This document shows positions 1 to 8,383 of a stretch of DNA of 20,573 bases, piece after piece. A model generated the notes under the pieces. The model was given only the letters and a program-made list of their open reading frames with translations. It was not told where the DNA came from and did not search any database. The stretch's first letter is position 1. Each line of letters opens with the position of its first letter. A program made the position numbers and the translations under genes. This stretch comes from Armatimonadaceae bacterium. GTDB taxonomy: Bacteria > Armatimonadota > Armatimonadia > Armatimonadales > Armatimonadaceae. The stretch covers positions 1 through 20,573 of the forward strand of contig JAUJNC010000145.1 of assembly GCA_030446525.1 (NCBI GenBank), given 5' to 3'.

Positions 1-1866
1 GACGCCGCAGTCCTGGCGGCCGTCGCCACGCTCCCCCTGCTGCCGTTCGTGACGGGACCAACCCGGCCACTTGCCGCGGCCGGGATCCTTTGCCTGCTCG
101 CCCTTGCCTGGGCGGCCGCGGCGGGAGGGCGGAACGCCCCCACGCTCCTGTACCCCGGGGCCGCGGCCGCGCTCCTCGCGCTCCGGCTCGCGGCCGGGCC
201 GCTGAACGCGTGGGGCGTCCGCGCCCACGGCTGGGAACCGAACGAGACACGCTGGCTGCTCCTCCTCGTGCCCGCATCGCTCCTCCTCGGCTACGCCCTG
301 CGCTCGCGTTTCGCCCGGCCTGACCTGGCGCGCCCCGTGTACCACGCGGCCCTCGCCGCCACGCTCTGGGCCGGTATCGGGCAGGTGGGTCTGATCCTGG
401 GAGGCGGCGCGCGCATCGCCGCCTCCCCGGCGCTGACGCTGTGGCTGCTTGCCGCCGGTCTTGGAATCTACGGCGCGGTCGCGCAGCGCCTCCCCTTCGT
501 CACCACATCGCTTGTCCCCGCTGCTCTGGGTTACCTGGCCTTTACGTTGCTGTCCGTCCGCCCGGCGCCCGGCGCTTTGTCTCCATGGATCGCCGCGGCG
601 GCCCTGGCCGTGTTCGGTGTGTGCTACCTCTGGGTCGCGTGGGAGCACGGCCGGGCGCCCTACGCCTATGCGGGCGGTCTTAGCCTGTTCGCGGCCTACG
701 CACATGCTTTGGTCCAGATCCTGCCGGATACCGTCCCTTTCGCCTGGGCGCTCTGCCTCGTTCCGTGCTTCGCCCTTTTCTTCGCCCTCGGGCAGCTGGC
801 CGCCCGCGACAGCGGCGGCCACCTCGCCCTGCGGCGCCCGCTGCACGGTCTCGCCCTGGGCCTGTCGGTCGTCGGCCTCGCTCTGTTCCTCGCCGACCTG
901 TCCGGCGGCGCAAATCCTTCCCTCGCGGCGGCTCGCGCGTGGCTCCTGGCGACCCTGCTGGTCTACGCCGCACTCTACGCCGGGGCCGCTTTTGTGCGGG
1001 ACAGCGCCGTCTGCCTGCACTTCGGGGTCGCCGCCGCGACACTGGGCGCTGTTTTGTCTGGGGGTGGCTACCCGCGCTGGGAGACCCCTCTGGCCGTCTG
1101 CGGCTTCTGGCTGGCCCTGGCCGCCTGCCTCTGGCTGGGCTTCGCCGCCCTGCTCGCCCTGGCCCGCCGCTTCCCGTTCGCGGAGGCATTCACGCAGGCC
1201 ACCCTGGTTGTGGCCACGCTGGGCGTCGCGACCGCGCTTCTGGGCGTCACCGAACCCGGACAGGGACGCTGGACGGTTTTTGCCCTGCTGGTGGCGGGGA
1301 CGGTCTACGGGGCCGTGGGCGTGCTGCGGCAGAGCGCCGCCGGGGCGCACGCGGCGTTCGCAGCGTATTTCGGGGCGTTCGCCCTCTTCCTGTACGACTA
1401 CGCGGGCTTGTCCCTCGGCACGGCGGACTTTTACCTGATCCCGGCGGGGCTGTACCTGATCGCGGTGGGGTGGCTGGTGGCGCGGGCCCGGCCCGACGCC
1501 GGGGGGCGGGAGGCCGCGCACCGCCTGTACGCCTCCGGCCTCTTTATCGCCCTCGCCCCCACCTTCCTGGCGGCATGGCTCGACACCGCCTGGTGGCACA
1601 GCTTCCTGCTCGTCGGGGAGTGCGTCGCCGCCGTCTACTTCGGCATCGCGCGCCGCATCCGCGTGTTCCTCGGCGTCGGGACGGCGTTCCTGCTGGCCCT
1701 GCTCGGCGTCAAGCTCTACGCGCCTCTGCGGCAGGTCAACTTCGGCATCTACCTGACGCTGCTGGGCGCGGCCATCCTCGCCTCCGCCGTCTTCTTCGAC
1801 AAGCGCAAGGGCGACGTCCTGCGCTGGGCGCGCGCCGCCCGCACCGCTCTCGAGAACTGGCAATGA
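1..1866 (+). CDS. Large multi-pass integral membrane protein (5' partial)
   Basis: The reading frame is open from the first base, so the gene probably begins upstream of the window; a GTG at 49 is only an internal candidate start. The product (over 600 residues here) is almost entirely hydrophobic helices, roughly 15-20 membrane segments rich in Ala, Leu and Gly, separated by short Arg-rich loops. It ends in a basic tail (FFDKRKGDVLRWARAARTA). The layout resembles large uncharacterised bacterial membrane proteins of the DUF2157/SCO7613 C-terminal kind; that is inference from composition and the C-terminal helices, not from a catalytic motif. There are no frameshifts across 1.8 kb, in contrast with the next 6 kb. 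The stop overlaps the next start as ATGA, so the two are probably translationally coupled. Function unknown. Confidence 0.75.
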   Translation, partial: DAAVLAAVATLPLLPFVTGPTRPLAAAGILCLLALAWAAAAGGRNAPTLLYPGAAAALLALRLAAGPLNAWGVRAHGWEPNETRWLLLLVPASLLLGYALRSRFARPDLARPVYHAALAATLWAGIGQVGLILGGGARIAASPALTLWLLAAGLGIYGAVAQRLPFVTTSLVPAALGYLAFTLLSVRPAPGALSPWIAAAALAVFGVCYLWVAWEHGRAPYAYAGGLSLFAAYAHALVQILPDTVPFAWALCLVPCFALFFALGQLAARDSGGHLALRRPLHGLALGLSVVGLALFLADLSGGANPSLAAARAWLLATLLVYAALYAGAAFVRDSAVCLHFGVAAATLGAVLSGGGYPRWETPLAVCGFWLALAACLWLGFAALLALARRFPFAEAFTQATLVVATLGVATALLGVTEPGQGRWTVFALLVAGTVYGAVGVLRQSAAGAHAAFAAYFGAFALFLYDYAGLSLGTADFYLIPAGLYLIAVGWLVARARPDAGGREAAHRLYASGLFIALAPTFLAAWLDTAWWHSFLLVGECVAAVYFGIARRIRVFLGVGTAFLLALLGVKLYAPLRQVNFGIYLTLLGAAILASAVFFDKRKGDVLRWARAARTALENWQ

Positions 1867-2012
1867 CGTTGAAAAAGAACGCTCAGCCGGGTAGTCAGGT
1901 CGCCGAGCGCTGGCTGCGACGGCTCGACGCCGCGGAGCAGCGGGCGTTACGTGCCGAGTTGGAACGTCTCGGAATCTTCGAGGACGTGTTCGCCGCTCGG
2001 GCCGCACGCTGA
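1863..2012 (+). CDS. Small hypothetical protein (49 aa), coupled to upstream membrane protein
   Basis: An ATG at 1863 overlaps the stop of the membrane-protein gene (ATGA), the usual signature of translational coupling. The 49-residue product is highly charged, begins MTLKKNAQPGSQVAERWLRR and is mostly predicted helix (RLDAAEQRALRAELERLG), ending FEDVFAARAAR. It has no membrane segment and no family I recognise. A strong ribosome-binding site for the next gene follows 20 nt after its stop, so it appears to sit in the middle of an operon. It could be a small regulatory or scaffolding partner of the membrane protein, but nothing in the sequence shows that. Confidence 0.55.
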   Translation: MTLKKNAQPGSQVAERWLRRLDAAEQRALRAELERLGIFEDVFAARAAR

Positions 2013-2032
2013 CAGGAAAAAGGAGAGGCACG

Positions 2033-2445
2033 GTGAAGAAATTGGAAAAGACCGACCTTTTGAAGCGGGCGAAGCGGGTTACGGTCTGTACCGCATCCCG
2101 GGCATCGTCGTGACGAAGAAGGGGACCGTGCTCGCCTACTGCGAAGCGCGGCGCAAGGGCGGAGACCGGGACACGATCGACATCCTGTTGCGGCGCTCCG
2201 TGGACGGCGGCCGGACGTGGGGGGCGCCCCGGCACATCGCCCACCGGGGCGAGCGGATGCCGCGCAGCCCGGTCGCGCTCGAAAAGGGCCTGGGCAGCGA
2301 GAACGACCAGACCGTCAACAACCCCGTCGCCATCGCAGACCGCAACAGCGGCGCGGTGCACTTCCTCTACTGCGTGGAATACGCCCGCGTCTTCTACCTG
2401 CGCAGCGACGATGACGGCCTGACGTGGTCCCAGCGCCGAACTTGA
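2033..2445 (+). pseudogene. Exo-alpha-sialidase (GH33/BNR family), N-terminal fragment, frameshifted
   Basis: A GTG at 2033 follows a good ribosome-binding site (AGGAGAG at 2021-2027). It reads VKKLEKTDL and then shifts frame in a T run at 2058-2061; one extra T would restore FEAGEAGYGLYRIPGIVVTK. The restored protein shows the sialidase YRIP motif carrying the first catalytic arginine, an Asp-rich segment (GGDRDTIDILLRRS) and two Asp-boxes, SVDGGRTW and SDDDGLTW, typical of the six-bladed sialidase propeller. Sialidases hydrolyse terminal sialic acids and usually run 350-400 residues; this one stops after about 137, just past the second Asp-box, where unrelated DNA begins. It is therefore a 3'-truncated gene, or a chimeric junction. 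No signal peptide is visible. Confidence 0.75.
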
Positions 2446-2577
2446 TGGCCATAGCGGGCGGGCGGCCTGACCTGCCCGCGTTCCGCCTTCCCCTCTATCA
2501 CACCGTCATACACACCGTCCTATAGATATAAATGCGGGGGAATTGTCCCGCGGCCATACTCCTCAAACCCGCAGTGC
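2446..2577. other. Intergenic junction sequence, locally AT-richer
   Basis: No coding potential is recognised. The stretch starts where the sialidase similarity ends. It contains a tandem 9-nt motif (ACACCGTCA/ACACCGTCC near 2500-2520), an AT-rich patch (TATAGATATAAA) and a small hairpin (GCGGG/CCCGC, 2534-2538 with 2547-2551) without a T tract. It then runs into the PadR promoter. It probably marks a recombination or assembly boundary. Confidence 0.4.
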
Positions 2578-2606
2578 TTGACATACCTAGCACTGCCATG
2601 TATAAT
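2578..2606 (+). promoter_or_regulatory. Consensus sigma70-type promoter for the PadR cassette
   Basis: The -35 is a perfect TTGACA (2578-2583), the spacer is 17 bp, and the -10 is a perfect TATAAT (2601-2606). The predicted start of transcription is near 2613, about 46 nt upstream of the PadR ATG. Around the -10 lie repeated ATGTA elements (2598-2602 and 2613-2617) and a TGTACA palindrome (2614-2619). These could be operator half-sites for autorepression, which is common for PadR proteins, but that is inference. Confidence 0.8.
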
Positions 2607-2658
2607 GCTGCTATGTACACTCGGGTGAGTTCATTAGCCCCGCGCGACGCGTGAGATC

Positions 2659-3035
2659 ATGGAGATTAACAAGGACCTGATAGCCGCTTCCTCGACCCCG
2701 TCGTCCTGGCGATCCTGGCCGAAGAGGACAGCTACGGCTACGCGATCCTCCAGGTTCGGGAGTTGTCCGGAGGGCGCATGGAGTGGACGGACGGGATGCT
2801 CTACCCCCGTTCTGCATCGGCTCGAGCGGCTCGGCCACGTCGAGGCGCGGTGGGGCGTGCCGGAGGCGGTCGCCGTCGCAAGTACTACCGGATCACGTCC
2901 AGGGCCGGGCTCGACCTGTCGAACCTGGGCAATGGCAAGCGGTGGACGCGACGCTGCGGGGCATCGGCGGGCGCTCTCCTCTTCCGTTCCGGCCAGCCAC
3001 CCGGCGTCAGCCGCGCCACTGCCACAGGGGCCTGA
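2659..3035 (+). pseudogene. PadR family transcriptional regulator (frameshifted)
   Basis: The ATG at 2659 opens MEINKDLIAA. The rest of a PadR protein is readable only by changing frame several times: FLDPVVLAILAEEDSYGYAI, LQVRELSGGRMEWTDGMLYP, LHRLERLGHVEARWG, RRRKYYRITSRAGLDL and WQAVDATLRG. This is the winged-helix PadR fold: the N-terminal hydrophobic helix with SYGY, the recognition-helix region ending in LYP.LHRLE.LG, and the KYYRIT wing strand, about 105-115 residues in total. PadR proteins are dimeric DNA-binding repressors, often of efflux or membrane-stress genes. It lies directly before a permease-prefix gene, a pairing often seen, so it probably controls that gene from the promoter at 2578. 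At least four indels interrupt it; whether they are real or sequence errors is unresolved. Confidence 0.75.
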
Positions 3036-3037
3036 CG

Positions 3038-4392
3038 ATGCTGACTCCAGGTCACGCCATCGCTGGAGCAGATCGACCAATGGCGTACACCGCCGCCGGC
3101 GGGTCATCCTCGTCGATGCGCTGAAGCCGGAAGACCATCTGCGCGAGCAGGTAGCGGTCCTGGTCGACGCGGGCTCCGCCACCGATGAAGCGTTCCTGGT
3201 GGCGGTGAAGCGCATGGGCGACCTCGACGCCTCTACCGGGAGTTCGCGCGCGAGCACTCGGACCGCCTCTGGAAGCAGGCTCGTGGTGTCCCCTCCGACA
3301 CCGGGGAGCCGCAGGCCGCGGCATGAACGGACGCCATCGTCGCATTCTGTGTGGCGGCGGCGGCGGCCGTGGACATCAAGGTGCCGGCACTCTTCGGCAT
3401 TCCGTTGGACCAAGACGCCGGGTTCTACGCCCGGAATCTGAGTCTCTTCGTTCTGCCCCTGCTGACCGGCTATTTCGTCTGGAAACGGCGGCTCGAGCCC
3501 GGCACCATCCGCTGGCTGGCGGTGGCGTTCATCGCGGCGGCAGTATTCGCCAACGCCTATGCGTTCGCGCGGGGCGGCAACACCGAGGCGCTCACGGCGC
3601 TGCACCTGCCGATCGCGCTCTGGCTGGTGGTGGGCATCGCGTACGCCGGCGTGCGGTGGGGCCAGGTGGGCGGCCACGCCGGACTTCATTCGATTCTCCG
3701 GGCGAGCTGTTCATCTACTACGTGCTGATCGCCCTCGGCGGCGGCGTGCTCACGGCGTTCATGGCGATGATCTTCCAGTCCATCGGGATCGACGTCGAGC
3801 CCTTCTTCGAGTCGTGGCTGCTGCCGTGCCCGGAGCGGCCTACAAGGGCCGTCGTGATCGCCTCCGCAACGAACTGGAGGCCAAGCAAGCGTGATCGAGA
3901 ACATGGCGCCCGTGTTGACGCGCACTTCACGCCCCTGTTCGCCGCCGTGCTGGTCACGTTCCGCAAGGGCCCTGCTGTGGACCGGACGCGGAGTCGACAT
4001 CGAGCAGGACGTGCTCATCGCCTTCGACCTGCTCCTGGTGGTGGTCCTGGGCCTGCTGCTCTATTCCGTCTCCGCCCGGGACCCCCGGTCGCCCCGGCCT
4101 CCTTCGATGTGGTGCAGGTCGTGTTGGTGGTCAGTGCGCTATTGGCCGACGCGGTAGCGCTGTGGGCCATCGCCGCGCGCATCACCGAGTTCGGATTCAC
4201 CCCGAACCGCGTGGCGCCCTGGGTGAGAACGTGATCCTCCTGGTCAATCTGGCTGGTCCGCCGTGCTCTACATCCGCTGGAGAGGGCGCGGATCGTTCGC
4301 GGGCCTCGAACGGTGGCAGACGGATTACCTGCCGGTCTACGCCGTGTGGGCGGCGATTGATCGTCTTTCCGCTGGTGTTCGGGTACATCTGA
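3038..4392 (+). pseudogene. Permease-prefix-domain membrane protein of a PadR cassette (multiply frameshifted)
   Basis: The ATG at 3038 (MLTPGHAIAG) is 2 nt after the presumed PadR stop. Alternating frames give one coherent protein. It has an N-terminal permease-prefix segment (DHLREQVAVLVDAGSATDEA, FLVAVKRMGDLDA, then YREFAREHSDRLW after a shift). About ten membrane helices follow, for example NLSLFVLPLLTGYFVWKRRL, IRWLAVAFIAAAVFANAYAF, ALHLPIALWLVVGIAYAG, FIYYVLIALGGGVLTAFMAM, VLIAFDLLLVVVLGLLLYSV and ADAVALWAIAARI. It ends IVFPLVFGYI at 4392. In related genomes this prefix precedes MacB-like ABC permeases or stands in DUF-type membrane proteins beside PadR; here it is the latter, about 440 residues, with no ATPase. 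Roughly eight indels break it. Function unknown; a membrane component repressed by the neighbouring PadR is the likeliest reading. Confidence 0.65.
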
Positions 4393-4467
4393 CCGGGTGC
4401 CGCCAGAGCCGGCCCGTTCGCAGCATGGGCTTCCACAGCCACCTCTAATTGCGCTTTGAAAAGACAA

Positions 4468-4496
4468 ACTCGGGAACTCGTTTTCCCGAGTGAGGA
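4468..4496 (+). promoter_or_regulatory. Stem-loop abutting a Shine-Dalgarno sequence
   Basis: A perfect 9-bp inverted repeat (ACTCGGGAA at 4468-4476, TTCCCGAGT at 4483-4491, 6-nt loop) ends exactly where the ribosome-binding site GAGGA (4492-4496) begins, 5 nt before the ATG at 4502. It could act as an mRNA stabiliser or a translational control element, or be the terminator stem of the preceding gene (no T tract follows). The strong RBS supports the 4502 start. Confidence 0.6.
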
Positions 4497-4501
4497 AATA
4501 A

Positions 4502-6159
4502 ATGAAAAACGCCCTCGTATCGTTCGTGGTCACCGCCGTGCTTCTCGGCACGCCCGCGTACGCGCAGGACAAGACCAGTGAGATCGACAAGATCTTCAGG
4601 ATTTGGGTCACGCCGGTCACGCCCGGGGGCGTGGTCGCCGTCTCGCAGCACGGAAAGCTGGTCGTGAACCCGCGCCTACGGCTCGGCCGACCTCCCGAGC
4701 GCGACGTTCCGATCAGCCCAAGCACGGTCTTCGATGTCGGATCGCTGAGGAAGCAGTTCGTCGCCGCGGCGGTCCTCCTGCTCGTCGAAGAGGGGCGCCT
4801 TTCTCTCTCTGACGACATCCATAAGCACTTCCCGGAACTCCCCGATTACGGCCATAAGATCACGCTGGACCATCTGCTCACCCATACCTCCGGTATCCGC
4901 GACTGGACCGGGCTCCGGCCACTGGCGGGGAAATGCCGATGTAGTGCCCCTGATCCTGCGTCGAAGCGCGGCCTCAACTTCGCGCCCGGCGAGGAATGGT
5001 CCTATTCCGTCGGCTACGTGCTGCTGACGGATCTCGTCGCGCGCACGAGCAGGATGTCGTTTCCCGATTTCACGCGCAAGCGCCTGTTCGAGCCGCTCGG
5101 GATGAAGACGACCACGTCCCCCGAGATCTGCGGGACGTCATCAAGAACCGCACTCGGTTACGAGAAGGAGGGCAAGCAGCTGGCGGGTGAAATGTATGTC
5201 GGCAACGAGCGCGGCAGCGTCGGCGGCGCCATCCTCAGCACAGCAGCCAACCTGCGTGATCTGGAACGACGCGCTGACGAGCGGACGGCTGGGGCGTTCG
5301 TCACCAGCTTCAGGAACCGGCAAGGCTGAACAACGGCAGGAAGCTCAGGTACGCCCGCGGCCTGATGGTGGATACCCGCGGCGTCAGGTGGTATCGCATT
5401 CCGCAGCGGCGCGGCCAGGTACGAAGAGGTCATGGCTGGGTCGCCTTCTGGAGCGGCCTTCCATCGCCATCCTGTGCAATGCGGACGTAACGTCCGCGTC
5501 GGCGCGCTCGCGCGCGCGTCGCCGACCAGTTCCTGCCCGCCGAGACGGCTGCGCCCGGGGCGCCAGCCGCAGCCGCCAGGGCGCCGCCGTGACGGGACTC
5601 GACATGACCAGCGGGGCCGGACTCTTCTTCAAGCGAGCGCACCGGCGAGCCGCTGCGCTGATCGTCAACGACGGGCTGGGCATCGACGGCGGAGGCCCGC
5701 TCGTGCCGGTGACCACGGACCGGTTCCATCAAGCGGCGAATCTCCAGACCTTCAGGTCACAGGACCCGAGTTCGAACTGCGCGCGCTTCCTGTCCCAGGA
5801 CCAGTTCGGCAGGAAATCCATGGAAGACAAAACGACACGGTATCGCCGCGCCCGAAGCCTTACTCGCCCACCGCGGCCGACCTGCAGGCCTTTGCGGGCC
5901 GATACGAAAGCGGTGAGATCAGGTCCGTCTTCCAGATGGTGCCCGGAAAGGACGGCCTGGTGATGCGCTTCGAGCTTTCGCCGGACAAGGCTCTGGAATT
6001 CAGGCCGGTCGATCGCGACGCCTTTCAAGCCAGGCAGGATGATGGTGCGCTTCCATCGGGACAAGGCCGGAAAGGTCGTGGCCTTCGACTGCAACAATCC
6101 GGTGGTCCGCAACGCATCAAGTTCACTGGCTGGGCGGCCGCACCGAATATCGCCGTTAG
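4502..6159 (+). pseudogene. Secreted beta-lactamase-fold serine hydrolase (class C/PBP-like), frameshifted
   Basis: The start is ATG 4502, with RBS GAGGA. Residues 1-21 form a signal peptide with an AYA cleavage site. The active-site SxxK is present as S81-L-R-K84 in FDVGSLRKQFVAAAVLLLVE, followed by LTHTSGIRDW. The second motif Y-x-N is damaged: WSYSVGYVLL has Tyr168 but no Asn. The frame is first lost around 4650-4690, again after about 4910, and repeatedly from 5270. Downstream, other frames still read LNNGRKLRYARGLMV, AAVTGLDMTSGAGLFF, LQAFAGRYESGEIRSVFQMV, PGKDGLVMRFE and finally GRKVVAFD-like text to a TAG at 6157. The C-terminal part resembles the beta-sandwich appended to many bacterial serine hydrolases. 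The substrate cannot be told (beta-lactam, D-Ala peptide or ester). Expected length is about 550 residues. Its 3' end is repeated at 6931-7117. Confidence 0.75.
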
Positions 6160-6250
6160 CGCCAGAGGAAGGTTGAGCAGCGGGCGCGACCAAACGGGAT
6201 CAGGGCAGGAGAGGCCTAGAAGACCAGCGCGGTGCCGCACTAGCACCCAA
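6067..6250 (+). repeat. Direct repeat copy A: 3' end of serine hydrolase plus flank
   Basis: About 184 bp that recur at 6931-7117 with scattered substitutions and small indels. The shared part starts at CCGGAAAGGTCGTGGCCTTC, covers the last ~28 codons of the hydrolase and its TAG (6157-6159), and continues about 90 bp past the stop (including GGAGAGGCCTAGAAGACCAG) to CACCCAA. Copy A carries indels that break the reading frame. Confidence 0.85.
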
Positions 6251-6386
6251 GGATGTAGGAGCGGACGGACGGGTGGAGAGCTGAAGGTACTGCGCCGCGA
6301 TTCGGCGAAACGCTCGGAAGCCTGGCGCTTCAAATGCGAACCAATACACGGGCCGAAGGGGCCGGGAAGTAGATTCATGCCGACTG

Positions 6387-6746
6387 ATGCCAGAAACCCG
6401 CGACGAAGCGGCAGGCGAGCGCCGCGATACTCGCCGCCGTGATCCTGCTGACCACCATGGGAAGCGTAGCTCTATCTGCTCGGGAGGCCGCTTCCCAGGA
6501 GGCCCTTCGTTATTGCTGGCATGACCTTCCCCGCCGCTTGCATGGGGGGACCGTGTCGAAAGACGGATGGATGCGTTCATCGATAGAGTCAGGCCGAAAT
6601 GGGCGGACCGTGTCGAAACATGGCTGGAGCCGTTCCTCGATGAATCGGCTGGAAATAACGCAGGTGCTGCGGGCGCAGGTGCTGCGGGAACAGCCACGGC
6701 AGGCCGTGGGCAGGGAAGGCCGGTGCTGAAGCAAAGCCACCGATGA
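6387..6746 (+). pseudogene. Possible small exported protein with repeated W..DRVE motif (frameshifted)
   Basis: A tentative gene lying between the two copies of the hydrolase 3' end. One frame gives a basic-then-hydrophobic stretch like a signal peptide (KPATKRQASAAILAAVILLT then TMGSVALSA). After a shift near 6520-6545 another frame gives WGDRVERRMDAFIDRVRPKW directly followed by ADRVETWLEPFLDE, an internal duplication of a DRVE..(M/L)..F(I/L)D unit. A Gly/Ala-rich tail (NNAGAAGAGAAGTATAGRG) leads to a TGA at 6744. Total length would be about 115-120 residues. I do not recognise a family. The candidate ATG at 6387 is in a different frame from the signal-like segment, so an indel must be assumed. 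Confidence 0.3.
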
Positions 6747-6930
6747 AAGCCCCGATTGCCGATCAGGGCACCGAGGAATGACCGCGCCGGAGTGCCGGCC
6801 TTTCGCTGAGGAGTTCGTTCCTGAATGCGGATCGAGGTCTAGGAGGGGGAGTGAGACCTGGGTTAGCAGTGAAGCACTATTTCTGGCCTACACAGATTGC
6901 GACGGTGTTGCCGCGCATTTTCGGCGGCTT

Positions 6931-7117
6931 CCGGAAAGGTCGTGGCCTTCGACTACAGCAATCCGGTGGTCCGCAACATCAAGTTCACGCGGCTGAGCGA
7001 CCGCACCAGTCGCCGTTAGCGCCAGAGGGAAGGAAGGTTGAGCAGCGGCGCGACCGGCGGGGATCCAGGGCAGGAGAGGCCTAGAAGACCAGCGCGGTGC
7101 AGCACACTGGCACCCAA
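6931..7117 (+). repeat. Direct repeat copy B: orphan 3' end of a serine hydrolase
   Basis: Second copy of the 6067-6250 repeat. Here the frame is intact for 28 codons (GKVVAFDYSNPVVRNIKFTR, then LSDRTSRR and TAG at 7017-7019), so copy B shows what the damaged C-terminus of the 4502-6159 gene should read. No other hydrolase sequence precedes it; the preceding 180 bp show nothing recognisable. It is either the scar of a lost paralogue or a duplication created by recombination. Confidence 0.85.
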
Positions 7118-7144
7118 CTGGGTTATCGTTTCCGCGGCGTTGAC

Positions 7145-7430
7145 TTAGAGCGATGTTCGAACTTCTGGCAGGTGGTTCCGGTAGAACCAGTCTACAAACA
7201 TGCCTGAGCAGGATGAGCATGCAGGCGAGCAGTACGAACCCTTCGTAGTTGTCGGCGTACCAGTCATCGCGGGTGCGGACGCGGCGGAAGTTCTGGGGCC
7301 AAGCGAAGAACCGCTCCACCTTGCGCACGCCGCTTGTAGCGGCGTAGCTCGCACCCGTCCTGGGTGCTCGTTGGGACGTTCAGCCTCGCGCCGGTGTATC
7401 AGGCTCAAAGCATCGGCATAGGCCACCTGC
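7145..7430 (-). mobile_element. IS5-family transposase remnant (C-terminal part)
   Basis: On the minus strand, three frames together give the C-terminal end of an IS5-family DDE transposase: HRREARLNVPTSTQDG-like text, CELRRYKRR, then KVERFFAWPQNFRRV, RTRDDWYADNYEGF and VLLACMLILLRHV. The YKRR...KVER block corresponds to the Y-(2)-R-(3)-E signature holding the catalytic glutamate, and FFAWxQNFRR is the characteristic following block. The N-terminal and central DD region is missing: the sequence changes directly into symporter coding DNA at about 7436. Terminal inverted repeats could not be identified. Immobile remnant. Confidence 0.7.
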
Positions 7431-7435
7431 CCTCG

Positions 7436-8330
7436 AGTACGCCGCCTTCGACAATCGGCGGAAGATATCGGCCGCTACGGCGATCGTGCTCTACCTGCCG
7501 GCGCTCGCGCTCGCCACGGTGAGCAACTTCTCCATGCGCACCAGCATCCTGATCATGGGCGTGATCTGCATCGCGATGGCCTCCGCCGGCGGCATCGAGG
7601 CGGTGGTCTGGACGGACGTGGCCCAGACGGTGATCCTGCTGGCCGGCGCGCTCGTCACCCTGCTCGTCATCGTCGGCGGGATCCCCGGCGGCGCCGCCGA
7701 CGCCTGGCCCAGATCGCGGCCGCGGACGACAAAGGCTTCGGCCCGCTGCGCTGGGACGCCGGCCTGAGCGTGGCACCGGCTGGGTGATCCTCCTCGGCAA
7801 CGCCTTTCCCAACCTGATCCCCTACACCGCCGGCCAGGACGTCGTGCAGCGCTACGTGCCCACCCGGGACGAGCGCCAGGCCGCGCGCGCTCGATCTGGG
7901 CCAACGCGCTCCTGGTCCTGGCGATCTTCGCGCTTTTCAGGGTCAACGAGATGCCCGCCGGGCTGGGCGGCCTGGTGGTCGCCGGCCTCTTCGCGGCCGC
8001 GCAGCCTACGAGCAGCCTCAACAGCATCGCCACCGCCTGGGTGACCGATTTTCACGCGCGGCTTCGCCCGGGCCTGAGCGACGCCGCGCGGCTGGTAGCG
8101 CGCGCCGGGCGACGCTCCTCTCCGGCGTGATCGGCGCGGCGGTCGCGCTGGCGATGACGTATCTGGACATCGAGTCCACCTGGGACGCCTTTCTGGCGAT
8201 GCTGGGGCTGACCGGCGGCGCGCTGGCCGGCCTGTTCGCGCTGGGCCTGTTCACGCGCCGCGCGCACGGCACCGGCGCGGTGATCGGCGCGCTTGCCAGC
8301 ACGGTTTTCACGGCGCGGAAGCGGCATTAG
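7436..8330 (+). pseudogene. Sodium:solute symporter (SSS family) fragment, truncated at both ends
   Basis: The plus strand encodes hydrophobic SSS-family segments in several frames: [132 protein letters not shown] and LGLTGGALAGLFALGLFTRR. The [11 protein letters not shown] and AAxxTSSLNS blocks are diagnostic of the family that couples Na+ entry to uptake of sugars, sialic acid or organic acids. The N-terminal 40% is absent. About 35 residues between LVLAIFALF and RVNEMPAGL seem to be missing (near 7937). The C-terminus stops abruptly at ARKRH (stop 8328-8330), short of the last helices. Likely non-functional. Substrate unknown; a sialic-acid role is suggested only by the sialidase fragment at 2033. 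Confidence 0.75.
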
Positions 8331-8383
8331 GCCGGACGTGTGGTAGAAGCGTTGGCACGATGGCTGGTGTCAGATAAGCCTGA

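Noticed and set aside
449..2012. Alternative plus-strand frames (449-1438, 765-2012) inside the first membrane gene
   Set aside because: Arg/Pro/Ser-rich translations typical of shifted frames in GC-rich DNA. Only the last 150 bp (1863-2012) were kept as a separate small gene because of the ATGA overlap.
6439..6729. 96-residue plus-strand frame with a hydrophobic N-terminus as an intact gene
   Set aside because: Its second half reads as a shifted version of the better DRVE-repeat frame, so it was reported only as part of a tentative frameshifted gene.
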